NCBI GenBank assembly: GCA_029941865.1
Contig: JAPYTO010000009.1
Location: 1-62,100, forward strand
From: Fuerstiella sp.
GTDB lineage: Bacteria > Planctomycetota > Planctomycetia > Planctomycetales > Planctomycetaceae
Direction of reading: 5' to 3'
Length of the DNA: 62,100 nucleotides
Position numbers and translations under genes: made by a program. The notes beneath the pieces were generated by a model. That model worked only from the letters and a program-made list of their open reading frames with translations, made no database searches and was not told where the DNA came from. Every line of letters starts with the position of its first letter. The stretch's first letter is position 1. Below are positions 9,792 to 19,376 of this stretch, in pieces.

Positions 9792-10340
9792 ATGAGAGTC
9801 CTGTTAAGTGAGATCGAGATCAGCGAGCGCGTGAAAGCGCTCGGGCATCAGTTGAGCGAAGAGTATTCCGGGCGGCCGCTCACAATTCTGGGCGTGCTGA
9901 CTGGAAGCATCGTGTTGCTGGCGGATCTGATTCGAGCGACTTCCGTACCGCTGCGCGTCGCGCTGATTCAGGCGGCCAGCTATCGCGGCACAGAAACAAC
10001 GCCCGGACGACTGACCATTAACCAGTCCCTCGTGCCCGACCTGCGGGGACGTGACGTTGTGATTCTGGATGACATTTTTGATACCGGCAACACGATGGTC
10101 GGGCTGTATGAGGCTGTGAAGGATTTTCAGCCGGCCAGTGTTCGGTCAGCTGTGCTGCTGTGGAAGACGGCTCGCACAGAAGTGGATCTGGAACCCGACT
10201 ATTTCGGCTTCCAGATTCCCGATGAATTTGTCGTCGGCTATGGACTCGATTTCAACGACGATTTCCGCCATCTGCCGTACATTGGCGTGATGGAAGATGA
10301 AGATCTGAAACACGCCACAGCAACTCCGCAGGACGGATGA
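9792..10340 (+). CDS. hpt: Hypoxanthine phosphoribosyltransferase
   Basis: A 182-residue purine salvage enzyme that makes IMP or GMP from hypoxanthine or guanine and PRPP. The PRPP-binding motif VVILDDIFDTGNTM is clear, as are the N-terminal LGVLTGSIVLLADLIR and the C-terminal PDEFVVGYGLDFND segments that contact the purine. It has a GAGGGA ribosome-binding site. The sulfatase gene begins one base after its stop, so the two are probably translated from one message, though no functional link is apparent. Confidence 0.95.
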   Translation: MRVLLSEIEISERVKALGHQLSEEYSGRPLTILGVLTGSIVLLADLIRATSVPLRVALIQAASYRGTETTPGRLTINQSLVPDLRGRDVVILDDIFDTGNTMVGLYEAVKDFQPASVRSAVLLWKTARTEVDLEPDYFGFQIPDEFVVGYGLDFNDDFRHLPYIGVMEDEDLKHATATPQDG

Positions 10341-10341
10341 A

Positions 10342-11706
10342 ATGAAAACGAATCAATGGCTGCCACGTTTTGTTGTGTCAATTGGCGTACTCGCCACACT
10401 GGTCAACGGACCGGTGGACGCACGCAAACCCAACGTGATCATGATTCTGGCGGATGACCAGGGAAGTGTGGATCTGAACTGCTACGGCGCGACGGACCTT
10501 GCGACTCCCGAACTGGATCAGCTGGCTTCGCAGGGTGTGAGGTTTACTCAGTTCTACGCCGCAGCTCCGGTGTGTTCGCCTTCGCGTGCTGCGTTTATTA
10601 CGGGCTTGTTTCCACAGCGCGCGGGCGTGCCGGGAAACGTCTCGTCGCACTCGGGGAATCCGGGAATGCCGGCGGCCACTCAAACTGTTGCCGAATTGTT
10701 TGGCGCCAACGGGTACATGACCGGCCACGTCGGAAAATGGCATCTTGGTTATACACCGGCCACGATGCCGAACGGTCAGGGCTTTGTCGATTCCTTTGGC
10801 CACATGGGCGGCTGCATCGACAACTACTCTCACTTCTTCTACTGGAATGGTCCCAACCGTCACGACCTGTGGCGTAATGGCCGGGAAGTGTTTCATGACG
10901 GCGACTTCTTTCCGGACCTGATGGCGGCGGATGCGGTTCGGTTTATTGAAAACAATAAAGATCGCCCCTTCATGATGTACTGGGCGCTAAACACTCCCCA
11001 TTATCCTCTGCAGGGGACTGACAAATGGCGAAAGCATTACGCTCACCTGGATGCTCCGCGCCGGATGTATGCGGCCTTCGTGTCCACGACCGATGAAATT
11101 GTCGGTCGAGTTTTGCAGCGACTTGGTGAATTGGGACTGCGAGACGACACCGTTGTTATCTATCAGTCGGATCATGGGCACAGCACGGAAGAACGTACGT
11201 TTGGCGGTGGCGGCAGCGCCGGGCCGTTTCGTGGAGCCAAGTTCAGCCTGTTCGAAGGCGGGATCCGTGTGCCTGCGATGATCTCATGGCCAAAGGTGAT
11301 TCCGGCCAGTGCCGTCCGTCACCAGATGGTAACTGCCTGCGATTGGTTGCCGACGCTGGTTTCTCTTTGCGATCTGGACGCGGGAAAACGTAAGTTTGAT
11401 GGCAAAGACATTTCCGATGTCCTGCAATCGGCGAACGCTCAATCACCGCACAAGGTCTTTCATTGGGAATCCGGCGGCGGAAAGAAAAATCGGCAGTGGG
11501 CTGTTCGAAAGGGTGATTGGAAACTGATTGGCAACCCCAACGACACCAGCAAAATGGCTCCCATTACGAACGACGACAGGCGGTTTCTGGTGAATCTGAG
11601 TGATTCTGTCCATGAATTGGAAAACCTTGCGGCCCAGCACCCGGACGTCGTCAGAGAGCTGGAACAGCTGCACAACGAATGGATCCGGGATGTCAGCCAG
11701 CACTGA
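10342..11706 (+). CDS. Exported type I sulfatase
   Basis: The 454-residue protein starts with a signal peptide (about residues 1-27, cleaving near VDA-RKP). The alkaline-phosphatase-fold sulfatase core follows: NVIMILADDQ with two metal-binding Asp, the sulfatase signature Cys78-Ser-Pro-Ser-Arg in which Cys78 would be converted to formylglycine, and GHVGKWHLG. FRGAKFSLFEGGIRVPAMI is the usual second half-site. Members remove sulfate esters, often from algal polysaccharides, in the periplasm or outside. The substrate cannot be told. No dedicated maturase is in the window. Confidence 0.92.
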   Translation: MKTNQWLPRFVVSIGVLATLVNGPVDARKPNVIMILADDQGSVDLNCYGATDLATPELDQLASQGVRFTQFYAAAPVCSPSRAAFITGLFPQRAGVPGNVSSHSGNPGMPAATQTVAELFGANGYMTGHVGKWHLGYTPATMPNGQGFVDSFGHMGGCIDNYSHFFYWNGPNRHDLWRNGREVFHDGDFFPDLMAADAVRFIENNKDRPFMMYWALNTPHYPLQGTDKWRKHYAHLDAPRRMYAAFVSTTDEIVGRVLQRLGELGLRDDTVVIYQSDHGHSTEERTFGGGGSAGPFRGAKFSLFEGGIRVPAMISWPKVIPASAVRHQMVTACDWLPTLVSLCDLDAGKRKFDGKDISDVLQSANAQSPHKVFHWESGGGKKNRQWAVRKGDWKLIGNPNDTSKMAPITNDDRRFLVNLSDSVHELENLAAQHPDVVRELEQLHNEWIRDVSQH

Positions 11707-13006
11707 CCAAAGTGTCACCGACGCTGCTGCAACTGCCGCGGTCGCTGATGACTCGCGAATCGCCGCGCAGTGGAAACCGATCGTGTTTCTGCTGATGGCG
11801 TTCGCTCTTATTCTGCGGGTCATCATGGCATTTGTCGTGGAGCGACATGTTCAATCAGCCGGACGATCGTTCCTGATTGAAGGGGACGCTAACGGCTATT
11901 GGGAGCTCGCGCAGAAAATCGCGGCCGGTCAGGACTATGTTATCTATGGTCGGCACGTTCTACGTGTGCCAGGCTTCCCGCTGCTGTTGGCCGCATCGAT
12001 CAAGCTGTTCGGAAACAGCGTTCTGGCAGCCCGGCTGTTGCTGGCCGTGGTGGGCACTGGCTGTTGCTGGTTGACGTATTGTCTAGGTCGGCAGGTTCAC
12101 TCGAGACGTATCGGATTCTGGGCGGCGCTGTACGTTGCCATCTGCCCGCTGCACATCGGCAACAGTGTGCTGATTTTGTCGGAGACGCTGTTTACGTTCT
12201 GGATGCTGGTGAGTCTGTTGGCACTTCTGTGGTTGCTTCGTAGCGGCGACGAGGCATGTGACGTGGCTCACGCTGGCACTTGTTCATGGCGAGTTGTCTG
12301 CCGGTCACTTTTGACTGGCGCTCTAATTGGTGTGACCGTGCTGTCGCGGCCTGGGTTTCTTCCCTGGCTGATCATCTCCTGCGCGGCCGTGCCGTTTCTG
12401 TTGAAGCGTTCGCTCGCGGTGCGGGCAACAGTCTGTGCTGGACTGGTCACGGGATGTTTTCTTGTACTGCTGCCGTGGGCTGCAAGGAATGCGACGGTCA
12501 CGGGGCATTGGGTTTTCACGTCACTGTGGTCCGGACCAAGTCTGTACGATGGCCTTAATCCTCAGGCCACGGGGGCCAGCGATATGCAGTTTTTTGAGGA
12601 TGACAACGTCCTGGCCCGGATGTCCGAATTCGAAATGAACCAATACTACACTCAGAAGTCGATTGAATTTGCACGGCAAAATCCGGGGCGAGTCATCAGC
12701 CTGGCGGCCAGCAAGGCTGCCGCATTTCTTAGTCCCGTGCCAAAATTCGCAAGGAAGGCGGGATGGGGAGTGTGTGTGGTTTGCGTGATCTGCTGGGCGT
12801 TCCTGGTGGTCTGCACTGTTGCTGGCCTCGTGTCACGGCAGTGGGAAAGTTCCGACCTACTGGTTCTGCTAGGGCCGCTGTTGCTGTTTCTACTGGTTCA
12901 TATGGTGTTCGTTGGGTCGGTCAGGTATCGTCTGCCGGTGGAGTTTCCACTGTCAGTGCTGGGTGCTATTGGGTGGCGTCACCTTGTGCTGAGCAAACGA
13001 GACTGA
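11690..13006 (+). CDS. Multi-spanning glycosyltransferase-like membrane protein (GT39/ArnT type)
   Basis: A 438-residue polytopic membrane protein with roughly ten hydrophobic segments, the first at about residues 21-45. Acidic residues right after it (SFLIEGDANGYWELAQKI) resemble the acidic first periplasmic loop of dolichyl/undecaprenyl-phosphate-sugar-dependent GT39-family transferases; VLRVPGFPLLLAASIKLFGN is typical of the second segment. The start at 11690 overlaps the end of the sulfatase by 17 bases and is the best-placed ATG. It probably moves a sugar from a lipid carrier to an exported acceptor. The acceptor is unknown. Confidence 0.75.
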   Translation: MSASTDQSVTDAAATAAVADDSRIAAQWKPIVFLLMAFALILRVIMAFVVERHVQSAGRSFLIEGDANGYWELAQKIAAGQDYVIYGRHVLRVPGFPLLLAASIKLFGNSVLAARLLLAVVGTGCCWLTYCLGRQVHSRRIGFWAALYVAICPLHIGNSVLILSETLFTFWMLVSLLALLWLLRSGDEACDVAHAGTCSWRVVCRSLLTGALIGVTVLSRPGFLPWLIISCAAVPFLLKRSLAVRATVCAGLVTGCFLVLLPWAARNATVTGHWVFTSLWSGPSLYDGLNPQATGASDMQFFEDDNVLARMSEFEMNQYYTQKSIEFARQNPGRVISLAASKAAAFLSPVPKFARKAGWGVCVVCVICWAFLVVCTVAGLVSRQWESSDLLVLLGPLLLFLLVHMVFVGSVRYRLPVEFPLSVLGAIGWRHLVLSKRD

Positions 13007-13027
13007 CGCAGCTCAGCCCTGTATTGA

Positions 13028-13093
13028 TGTGTGCCACTGGCTTTGCCGTTGCCTAGAGGCTTACGAAAACACTGGCAAAGCCAGTGGCACACA
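13028..13093. repeat. Large inverted repeat (20-bp perfect arms)
   Basis: TGTGTGCCACTGGCTTTGCC at 13028-13047 is perfectly complementary to 13074-13093, with a 26-nt loop. It lies 21 bases after the stop of the membrane protein and could act as a transcript-end hairpin, but no run of T follows. Its form resembles a short mobile palindromic repeat. Confidence 0.75.
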
Positions 13094-13130
13094 ACCTCTC
13101 AACTAATCACTGCCACAGCAGTAGCTCCCA

Positions 13131-13227
13131 GTTTACTTATTGTCGTGGACGATACTGGCTTGTGGGAGTAACGAAACTGCTATTGAAAAGCGTTCTTCGC
13201 GGCCACAAATCAGCGTGAAACGCTGTA
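13131..13227. repeat. MITE-like dispersed repeat, copy 1
   Basis: These 97 bases recur at 37791-37887 with 93 identities and no gaps. The sequence GTAGCTCCC occurs directly on both sides (13121-13129 and 13225-13233), which would fit a 9-bp target-site duplication. The element contains a small hairpin CAGCG-TGAAA-CGCTG near its right end. No open frame of note. The position is about 90 bases upstream of the AsmA-like gene. Confidence 0.75.
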
Positions 13228-13320
13228 GCTCCCTGGAAGTCTTGTAAGTTTCTCAAAGCAGTCATCATTCAGCGAGGGACGTCTGCTTTGCGTTCCCGGC
13301 GGCAGGATGCCACCGTTCCC

Positions 13321-16300
13321 ATGAAAATCGTTCCAGTTCTGAAATGGACGGTCAGACTGACGTTGCTCACCGCGATCGTTGCTGGCGGCGCTGCGCTTTA
13401 TTTATGGAACCAAGGTGACCGCCTGGTCCACGACGAGATCCTGAAGCGGTTTGACGAAGCCGCCCCCGAACTGAAATTGTCCGTAGGAGCGACTCGGCTG
13501 GACGGTGCTCACGGTGTTACCCTGAGCGACGTGGAAATCCAGGATCGTCAGTCCGGGAAACCGTTGTTTCGGGCGCATGAGATCTCTGTCGACATTGATT
13601 CGAATCGACTGCTTGAGCAGCAGCAGGTGTCAGTCAACGCGGTGCGTCTGGACTCTGTCGACGTTCTATTCGTCAGAGAGGAGGATGGTCGTTGGAACTG
13701 GCAGCAGTACGAGTTTCATCCGCCGAAGAACTGTCCCATTCAGTTGCCGCAGATTTCTTTGAAGGACGTTCGAGTCCAGCTGACGCTGAAGCACGGTGGC
13801 GGGATTCCGGACGCGACAGTTCCCTTGACCATTCCGGTGATCCAGGCGTTACCGGCTTCGCAGAGCAAATACGACTTTGACGGCGGCATCAATTTGCCCG
13901 GAGTCGGCCTGTTAAACGTGGCCGGAGCATGGGATCTCACGACACGAAACTGGAACATGGGTGGTCAGTTGAGGGGTGTGCAGGCGGACAAAAGTCTGAT
14001 GGGATTGGCTCAGGCCACCAACCCCGAGATTCAGAATCACCTCACGCAGGTCGAGTCGATGCTGGGACGAGTTCTGCCGCCGCCTCAGAGTGGCCTGGTT
14101 TCATCGCCACGACCGTCAGGGGCGGCATTGCTGATTGGCAACGACGGTCGCACAGCGCCGCAGTTTGTGGGTGTGCTTGATGTGGACTTCAGTGTCAATG
14201 GATCACCGGATTTGGCTGTACCGACGTTCAAGTTGAAAGTTGACGTCCGTGACGGTCGTCTGGTGTCTCCCGTCTTTCCGATCGTGCTGACGGACGTGCA
14301 GGCAACATTCTTTAAGGACAATCAGAACCTTGAATTTCGGCTGACTCGGGCAAGGAGCGGTGAGGCGCACCTGTCCGGTTGGTTGCAGATGCAACAGGGG
14401 ATAGGCGCTCCCGCGGGCCGTGCGCGATTTGACGTGAAGGCATTTCGGGTGAATAAGAAACTTCAGCCGCTGGTGCCGCCCAGAGTCAAGCGTTTGTTTG
14501 ACACGTTCCAACCTGATGCGCTTGTTTCCGGCGGTTGCGATCTTAGGCAACAGCCGGACGGCAGATGGCGCCCCGAAACTTTTAAGGCCACAATCGACAG
14601 TGGCACGGTCATGTATCACAAGTTTCGTTATCCGGTTGATGGACTGACCGGCACGCTGAAACAGCGGCCGTTTGTCAATTCGCCGGAAAATGGTTTTGAC
14701 CTCGGGCATGGTTATGAGCCGACCATGACGGAACGCGATGTGATGCTGGACGTGACGATCGCGGGACGCGTGGGAACGCGACCATTTACGTCCGCCGGAT
14801 GGTGGAAGAACCCCGGCCCGGCAGCGGAGATGCTGTTTGAAATGAGTGTCGCTGAGTTTCCGCTCGACAGTCGTTTCCGTAATGCGTTGGAAGACAATCA
14901 GCGGGCCGTTATCGATTCGCTCAATCTTGCGGGCATGGCCAATGCCGACCTTGTTTTCTACCGTCCGCCGGGACTTGACCGGCCTACACACAACTTTATC
15001 AACGCACACGTCTTTGCTGCAAAAATGCGGTTCGCTAAGTTCCCGTACGACATCGACAATCTCAGCGGCAACGTGACTTTCAATGGAAAAACGAAACACT
15101 GGCAGTTTGCTGAACTTCAGGGACGACACGAAAACGGGCGAATTCAGGCGACAGGAAGTTTTCAGGGATTGCCGGCACCTGGTGTTCTGGATCTGACGAT
15201 TACCGCCCGGAATGCGGCGTTGGATTCCGATCTGTACAATGCCCTCAGCAGGCCACAACGCGACCTTTGGAACATGATTGAGCCGGACGGCTTCTGCGAT
15301 CTGACAGCGCAGGTTCACTGGACGGCGAGTCCCGGTCAGCCGGCGATCGTCGTGTTTCCAGCAGACGCTCCGGTACGCATTTATAACACTCGCATCAAAC
15401 CGAAACCGTTCCCGCTGGAAATGCTGGTCAAAGAAGCGACGCTCAGTTTTGACCCGAACGACGAAAAGTTTGCCGGTGTTCAACATTGTGAGATTCATTC
15501 ATTCCAGGCGTTCCACAATGGGAATTCCATACGGGCTACCGGTTGGGCCGATGCCAGGCCGGATGGTGAATGGCAGGTGCATCTGAACGACGTGACCGCG
15601 CTTAATCTTCAGCCTAACGATCAGCTGCGTGCGGCCATGCCCACGTCATGGCGACAAACACTGAATCGTCTGTACCAGCGCGGATCGGTGTCGATCGAAA
15701 ATTCAGAAATGGATTTCCGCGGTGTGATGACCGGCAACTACAATCCGACTGCACGTTGGGATCTGAACATGCGATTCAGCGATTGTGCCGTGCAGGCCGG
15801 GCTTGATGTGACCGGGATTTACGGTCTGGTGACAGCCGACGGCCAATGGGACGGTTTCCATCTTCACAACACCGGAAGGATTCAACTGGATACCGCTGAA
15901 GTCCTGGAAATGCCCTTCACCCATGTTGAGGGGCCGTATTCGGTCAACGATGACGAACTGGTGCTGGGGGCCAGGGAAGTGTTTGTGGATCGTGATTTGA
16001 CGCAGGTCGATCGGCGGCAGCGAATCAAAGCCCGGGCCTACGGTGGTGAATTGGTACTGGATGCGTTGGTCGATCTGCGTAAAGACGGACGGTACCGCTT
16101 CTTCACCGAACTCAATGACGCATTGCTGGAATCGTATGCGGCGCTGCATATGCCCGACCAGAAATCACTCAAAGGTGTGATCAAAGCCTGGATGCGTCTG
16201 GAAGGGACGGGCGATTCGGCGGCGGACGTAGAAGGCGAGGGGCAACTGCTGATCAGTCCTGCGGCCTTGTATGAACTACCGGTGATGGTGCATCTGATGG

Positions 16301-16764
16301 GAGCGTTGTCTCAATTGAAGTTCAACGTGCAGGACCGCACGGCCTTTGGCTACGCGAAGATGGATTTCGATGTGGGCCAGGAAGCGTTCAAAATCAAACG
16401 CATCGACCTTGATGGGAAATCAATCAGCCTGCTCGGTCGCGGTACCGTGGGTTTCGGGGGTGACGTGCACCTGGATTTCTTTTCGCGGCCACCGCGTCCC
16501 ACGGCGGCGTCGCTGCCGATCATTAATCGATTGTGGACTCAGTGGACAATGGTCGAAGTCCGTGGGACGACGTCACGTCCACAGACAACACCAAAACCGC
16601 TGGGACAACTCGATCAGAACATGCAACAATTCCTGAAGGCGTTTAATCCTACGCCGGGCAGGCCGACTCCAATGCTTGTCGTTCCGCGAGTTTTTCCGCA
16701 GCCGAATCCATTACGGCCACGCACGCGGCAGCAATCGGCGGCGGAGGGACAGCGTAAACAGTAG
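13321..16764 (+). CDS. AsmA-like / TamB-related envelope protein
   Basis: The 1147-residue protein has a single N-terminal membrane anchor (about residues 8-27) and then a very long beta-rich region without Cys-rich or catalytic motifs. The N-terminal third (LKLSVGATRLDGAHGVTLSDVEI, LFRAHEISVDID) and the C-terminal part (VEGEGQLLISPAALYELPVM, GYAKMDFDVGQEAFKIKRID, LLGRGTVGFGGDVHLDF) match AsmA-family proteins, which form hydrophobic grooves that bridge the periplasm for lipid transport. The ATG at 13321 is chosen; a TTG 33 bases upstream is less likely. The C-terminal about 50 residues are Pro-rich. Role in outer-membrane lipid traffic is inferred from the family. Confidence 0.75.
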   Translation: MKIVPVLKWTVRLTLLTAIVAGGAALYLWNQGDRLVHDEILKRFDEAAPELKLSVGATRLDGAHGVTLSDVEIQDRQSGKPLFRAHEISVDIDSNRLLEQQQVSVNAVRLDSVDVLFVREEDGRWNWQQYEFHPPKNCPIQLPQISLKDVRVQLTLKHGGGIPDATVPLTIPVIQALPASQSKYDFDGGINLPGVGLLNVAGAWDLTTRNWNMGGQLRGVQADKSLMGLAQATNPEIQNHLTQVESMLGRVLPPPQSGLVSSPRPSGAALLIGNDGRTAPQFVGVLDVDFSVNGSPDLAVPTFKLKVDVRDGRLVSPVFPIVLTDVQATFFKDNQNLEFRLTRARSGEAHLSGWLQMQQGIGAPAGRARFDVKAFRVNKKLQPLVPPRVKRLFDTFQPDALVSGGCDLRQQPDGRWRPETFKATIDSGTVMYHKFRYPVDGLTGTLKQRPFVNSPENGFDLGHGYEPTMTERDVMLDVTIAGRVGTRPFTSAGWWKNPGPAAEMLFEMSVAEFPLDSRFRNALEDNQRAVIDSLNLAGMANADLVFYRPPGLDRPTHNFINAHVFAAKMRFAKFPYDIDNLSGNVTFNGKTKHWQFAELQGRHENGRIQATGSFQGLPAPGVLDLTITARNAALDSDLYNALSRPQRDLWNMIEPDGFCDLTAQVHWTASPGQPAIVVFPADAPVRIYNTRIKPKPFPLEMLVKEATLSFDPNDEKFAGVQHCEIHSFQAFHNGNSIRATGWADARPDGEWQVHLNDVTALNLQPNDQLRAAMPTSWRQTLNRLYQRGSVSIENSEMDFRGVMTGNYNPTARWDLNMRFSDCAVQAGLDVTGIYGLVTADGQWDGFHLHNTGRIQLDTAEVLEMPFTHVEGPYSVNDDELVLGAREVFVDRDLTQVDRRQRIKARAYGGELVLDALVDLRKDGRYRFFTELNDALLESYAALHMPDQKSLKGVIKAWMRLEGTGDSAADVEGEGQLLISPAALYELPVMVHLMGALSQLKFNVQDRTAFGYAKMDFDVGQEAFKIKRIDLDGKSISLLGRGTVGFGGDVHLDFFSRPPRPTAASLPIINRLWTQWTMVEVRGTTSRPQTTPKPLGQLDQNMQQFLKAFNPTPGRPTPMLVVPRVFPQPNPLRPRTRQQSAAEGQRKQ

Positions 16765-16786
16765 GCAACGTAAACATCGCCGGCGG

Positions 16787-17344
16787 CTATTCCTTTTTCA
16801 GCATCGCCTCGTACCGCTTCTTAAACTTGCTGACTTTGGGGCCAACCACCGCCTGACAATACGGCTGCCGTGGATTCAGCTCGAAGTACTCCTGATGATA
16901 GTCTTCGGCAGGATACCACTTCTTCAGCTCTTCCAGAGTCGTCACGATGGGATCGTCAAAGTCACCAGCGGCGTTCAATTCTTCGATCGCCTTTTTTGCG
17001 ACAGATTTCTGTTTGGCGTTGTGATAGAAGACGGCTGACCGATACTGAGTGCCGACGTCGGCCCCCTGACGATTTAACGTTGTGGGATTGTGCGTGTGGA
17101 AGAAAACGTCCAGCATCTGTTCGTAAGTTATGACTTTCGGATCATATGTGATTTGAATGCCTTCTGCGTGACCTGTGACTCCCGTGCAGACCTGTTTATA
17201 TGTTGGATTCGGCACTCGGCCGCCCGTGTAACCGGAAGTGACTTTGCTGACACCTTTCAACCGCACAAACACGGCTTCGGTACACCAGAAGCAACCCGCA
17301 GCGAATGTGGCGGTGTCAGTGCGTGAATCTTCGACGGAGGTCAT
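16787..17344 (-). CDS. msrA: Peptide methionine-S-sulfoxide reductase MsrA
   Basis: The 185-residue enzyme reduces methionine-S-sulfoxide in proteins. The active-site motif GCFWC (Cys18, catalytic; Cys21 a second cysteine) is visible, followed by VTSGYTGG and the conserved TGHAEGIQITYDP. Length is typical of a cytoplasmic MsrA. The start at 17344 is the ATG just before the conserved core; the longer frame adds 63 unlike residues. No msrB is adjacent. Since selenocysteine genes are present in this genome, note that this MsrA uses Cys, not Sec. Confidence 0.95.
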   Translation of the reverse strand: MTSVEDSRTDTATFAAGCFWCTEAVFVRLKGVSKVTSGYTGGRVPNPTYKQVCTGVTGHAEGIQITYDPKVITYEQMLDVFFHTHNPTTLNRQGADVGTQYRSAVFYHNAKQKSVAKKAIEELNAAGDFDDPIVTTLEELKKWYPAEDYHQEYFELNPRQPYCQAVVGPKVSKFKKRYEAMLKKE

Positions 17345-17487
17345 AGCGTATTCCTTTGTGGCATTCGGTTTTGTCGTCACAGTCGACGACTGATGACCGT
17401 TATCAATAGCTGTGTTGTATGCTTTGTAAGTCGCGAATTCAAAAGATTGGCGAAGATTGCTTGCCCAATTCGTCCGACGCAACGGTC

Positions 17488-19371
17488 TCAGTCCACGAAG
17501 ATGAATTCGTTGCAGTTGAACAGGGACAGACAAAGATGGGTCAGGCCATTGAGGCTGCCGTCGGCGCTGTCCTCTGACTCTGCAAGGAAAGCGAGCGTCT
17601 CCTGCGTCTCTTTCGGTGATGGTCGTCGGCCGAGCAGACTCAGGAACACGAGTTGGATCTGATCATCAGTAGGTGAGGCAGCAAGCGAGTCCGCGAGACG
17701 CCGGGCTGTTGACGCCGAAAACCCGGAATTCAGCAAGTGCAGCGATTGTGGAGCCGTCGTCGAAACGCCTCGGTCCGGGCAACTGGCGTTGGCACTGGGA
17801 CGGTCGAAGACTTCGAAGATTGGGTATCGCAGGTTTCGTCTGGCAAACACGTAAATGCTGCGACGGTCGTGTTCCACTTTGTCCTGTGTCACGTTCCACT
17901 GGTTCTTCAGCAACGTGGTCAGCAGTTCCTTTGGTAGCGGCGGCCGTACACCGGGGCCACCCGGTTTTCGATTCAGAACGCCAGCCGCGAAAAGCATCGC
18001 GTCCCGCACGGCTTCGCCTTCCAGTCGCCAGCGAGGATACCGCGACAACATCCGAGCGTTCGCATCGGCTGCCAGGGATGTCTGCCACCGTTGGATTTCG
18101 GCATTCGAAGCGTCGTCCGCAAGCAGACTGCGCTGTTGATAGGTGGCGGAAGTCACGATCAGTCGGTGCAGTTTTTTCAGGCTCCAGCCATTGTCAACGA
18201 ACCAGTTCGACAGCCAGTCGAGTAAGGTGTCGTGGCTCGGTTCTGACCCCATGATGCCGAACTCACTGGGAGTGTCGACGATCCCCGTGCCGAAGTGATG
18301 CTGCCAGATGCGATTCACGATCACGCGCGCGGTCAATGGATTGTCCCGTGACGTCAGCCATGCGGCCAGAGCCGTCCGGCGACCAGCGGTATGACTGTGG
18401 GCGACTGGTGAGAATACCTGTCGCGAACCGTTGATGACACGCAGAACTCCTGCGGTGACCGCGGGGCCGGGGCGGCGAAAATCGCCCCGCAGCATCAGGT
18501 GGCTGGCCGCTGTGAATGGCGGATTTTCTCGCAGGCTGGTTACAGATTTGTTCTTCTGCAGGTGAACGGCCGGTTCAAACACGGCCCGCAGACGGTAGAA
18601 GTCCGCCTGGCTGATGGGGTCGTATTTGTGGTTGTGGCAGCGGGCACATCCGATCTGCAGTCCGAGCACCACTTCGCCCACCGTCGACGTGATTTCGTTG
18701 AGCAGTGTATGGCGACGTTCTTCCTGGAGATTGATGTCCGGCATGTCGGGGCCGGACAGGCAAAATCGCGTTGCGATCCGCGCAGATTCATCGTCGGGAT
18801 AAAGTTCGTCACCGGCAATCTGACGCCGCAGAAATTCGTCGTACGGCATGTCGGTGTTGAGTGCGTCGATGACCCAGTCGCGGTACTTCCATGCCTGCGG
18901 ACGTACCTTGTCGTGTTCGAACCCATCCGTTTCAGCAAAGCGAGCCAGGTCCAGCCAATGTTGAGCCCACCGTTCGCCGTAGCCATTTGATGTCAGCAAC
19001 CGTTCGACAAGTCTGTCGTATGCGTCATTTGACTGGTCGGACAGAAATGCGTCGATTTCAGCGGGCGTGGGTGGCAGTCCGACAAGGTCAAAACTGAGTC
19101 GTCTGATCAACGTCTGGCGCGATGCAGCAGGTTGCAGTTCCAGTGCGTTTTGTTCCAATCCGGCGGCAATGAAGTTGTCGATGGTGTTGCGCTGCCAGTG
19201 TGCGAATCGGGTGACGGGCACGTCCACGTTTTGAAGCACGTAAAACGACCAGTGCTGGCGATCGTCTGCGGTAATCGGCGGCTCATTGTAGCCGACGGTT
19301 TCTTCCGCACCGGCGGTCGTGGCCACGGCGGACAGGCTGACAAGAATACCGACTACTCGAAGAAAACGCAT
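17488..19371 (-). CDS. DUF1549/DUF1553 (PSCyt2-PSD1) secreted protein
   Basis: A 627-residue planctomycete protein with signal peptide (MRFLRVVGILVSLSAVATTAGA). The DUF1549 part is recognised by LIRRLSFDLVGLPPTPAEID, YGERWAQHWLDLARFAET and IGCARCHNHKYDPISQ, which includes a C-x-x-C-H haem-binding-like motif. The DUF1553 part has NPLTARVIVNRIWQHHFGTGIV and the conserved C-terminal FNCNEFIFVD. These proteins come paired with DUF1501 proteins, and a DUF1501 gene lies immediately upstream (5-base gap). The reaction is unknown; a periplasmic role is likely. Confidence 0.93.
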   Translation of the reverse strand: MRFLRVVGILVSLSAVATTAGAEETVGYNEPPITADDRQHWSFYVLQNVDVPVTRFAHWQRNTIDNFIAAGLEQNALELQPAASRQTLIRRLSFDLVGLPPTPAEIDAFLSDQSNDAYDRLVERLLTSNGYGERWAQHWLDLARFAETDGFEHDKVRPQAWKYRDWVIDALNTDMPYDEFLRRQIAGDELYPDDESARIATRFCLSGPDMPDINLQEERRHTLLNEITSTVGEVVLGLQIGCARCHNHKYDPISQADFYRLRAVFEPAVHLQKNKSVTSLRENPPFTAASHLMLRGDFRRPGPAVTAGVLRVINGSRQVFSPVAHSHTAGRRTALAAWLTSRDNPLTARVIVNRIWQHHFGTGIVDTPSEFGIMGSEPSHDTLLDWLSNWFVDNGWSLKKLHRLIVTSATYQQRSLLADDASNAEIQRWQTSLAADANARMLSRYPRWRLEGEAVRDAMLFAAGVLNRKPGGPGVRPPLPKELLTTLLKNQWNVTQDKVEHDRRSIYVFARRNLRYPIFEVFDRPSANASCPDRGVSTTAPQSLHLLNSGFSASTARRLADSLAASPTDDQIQLVFLSLLGRRPSPKETQETLAFLAESEDSADGSLNGLTHLCLSLFNCNEFIFVD

Positions 19372-19376
19372 TTACG

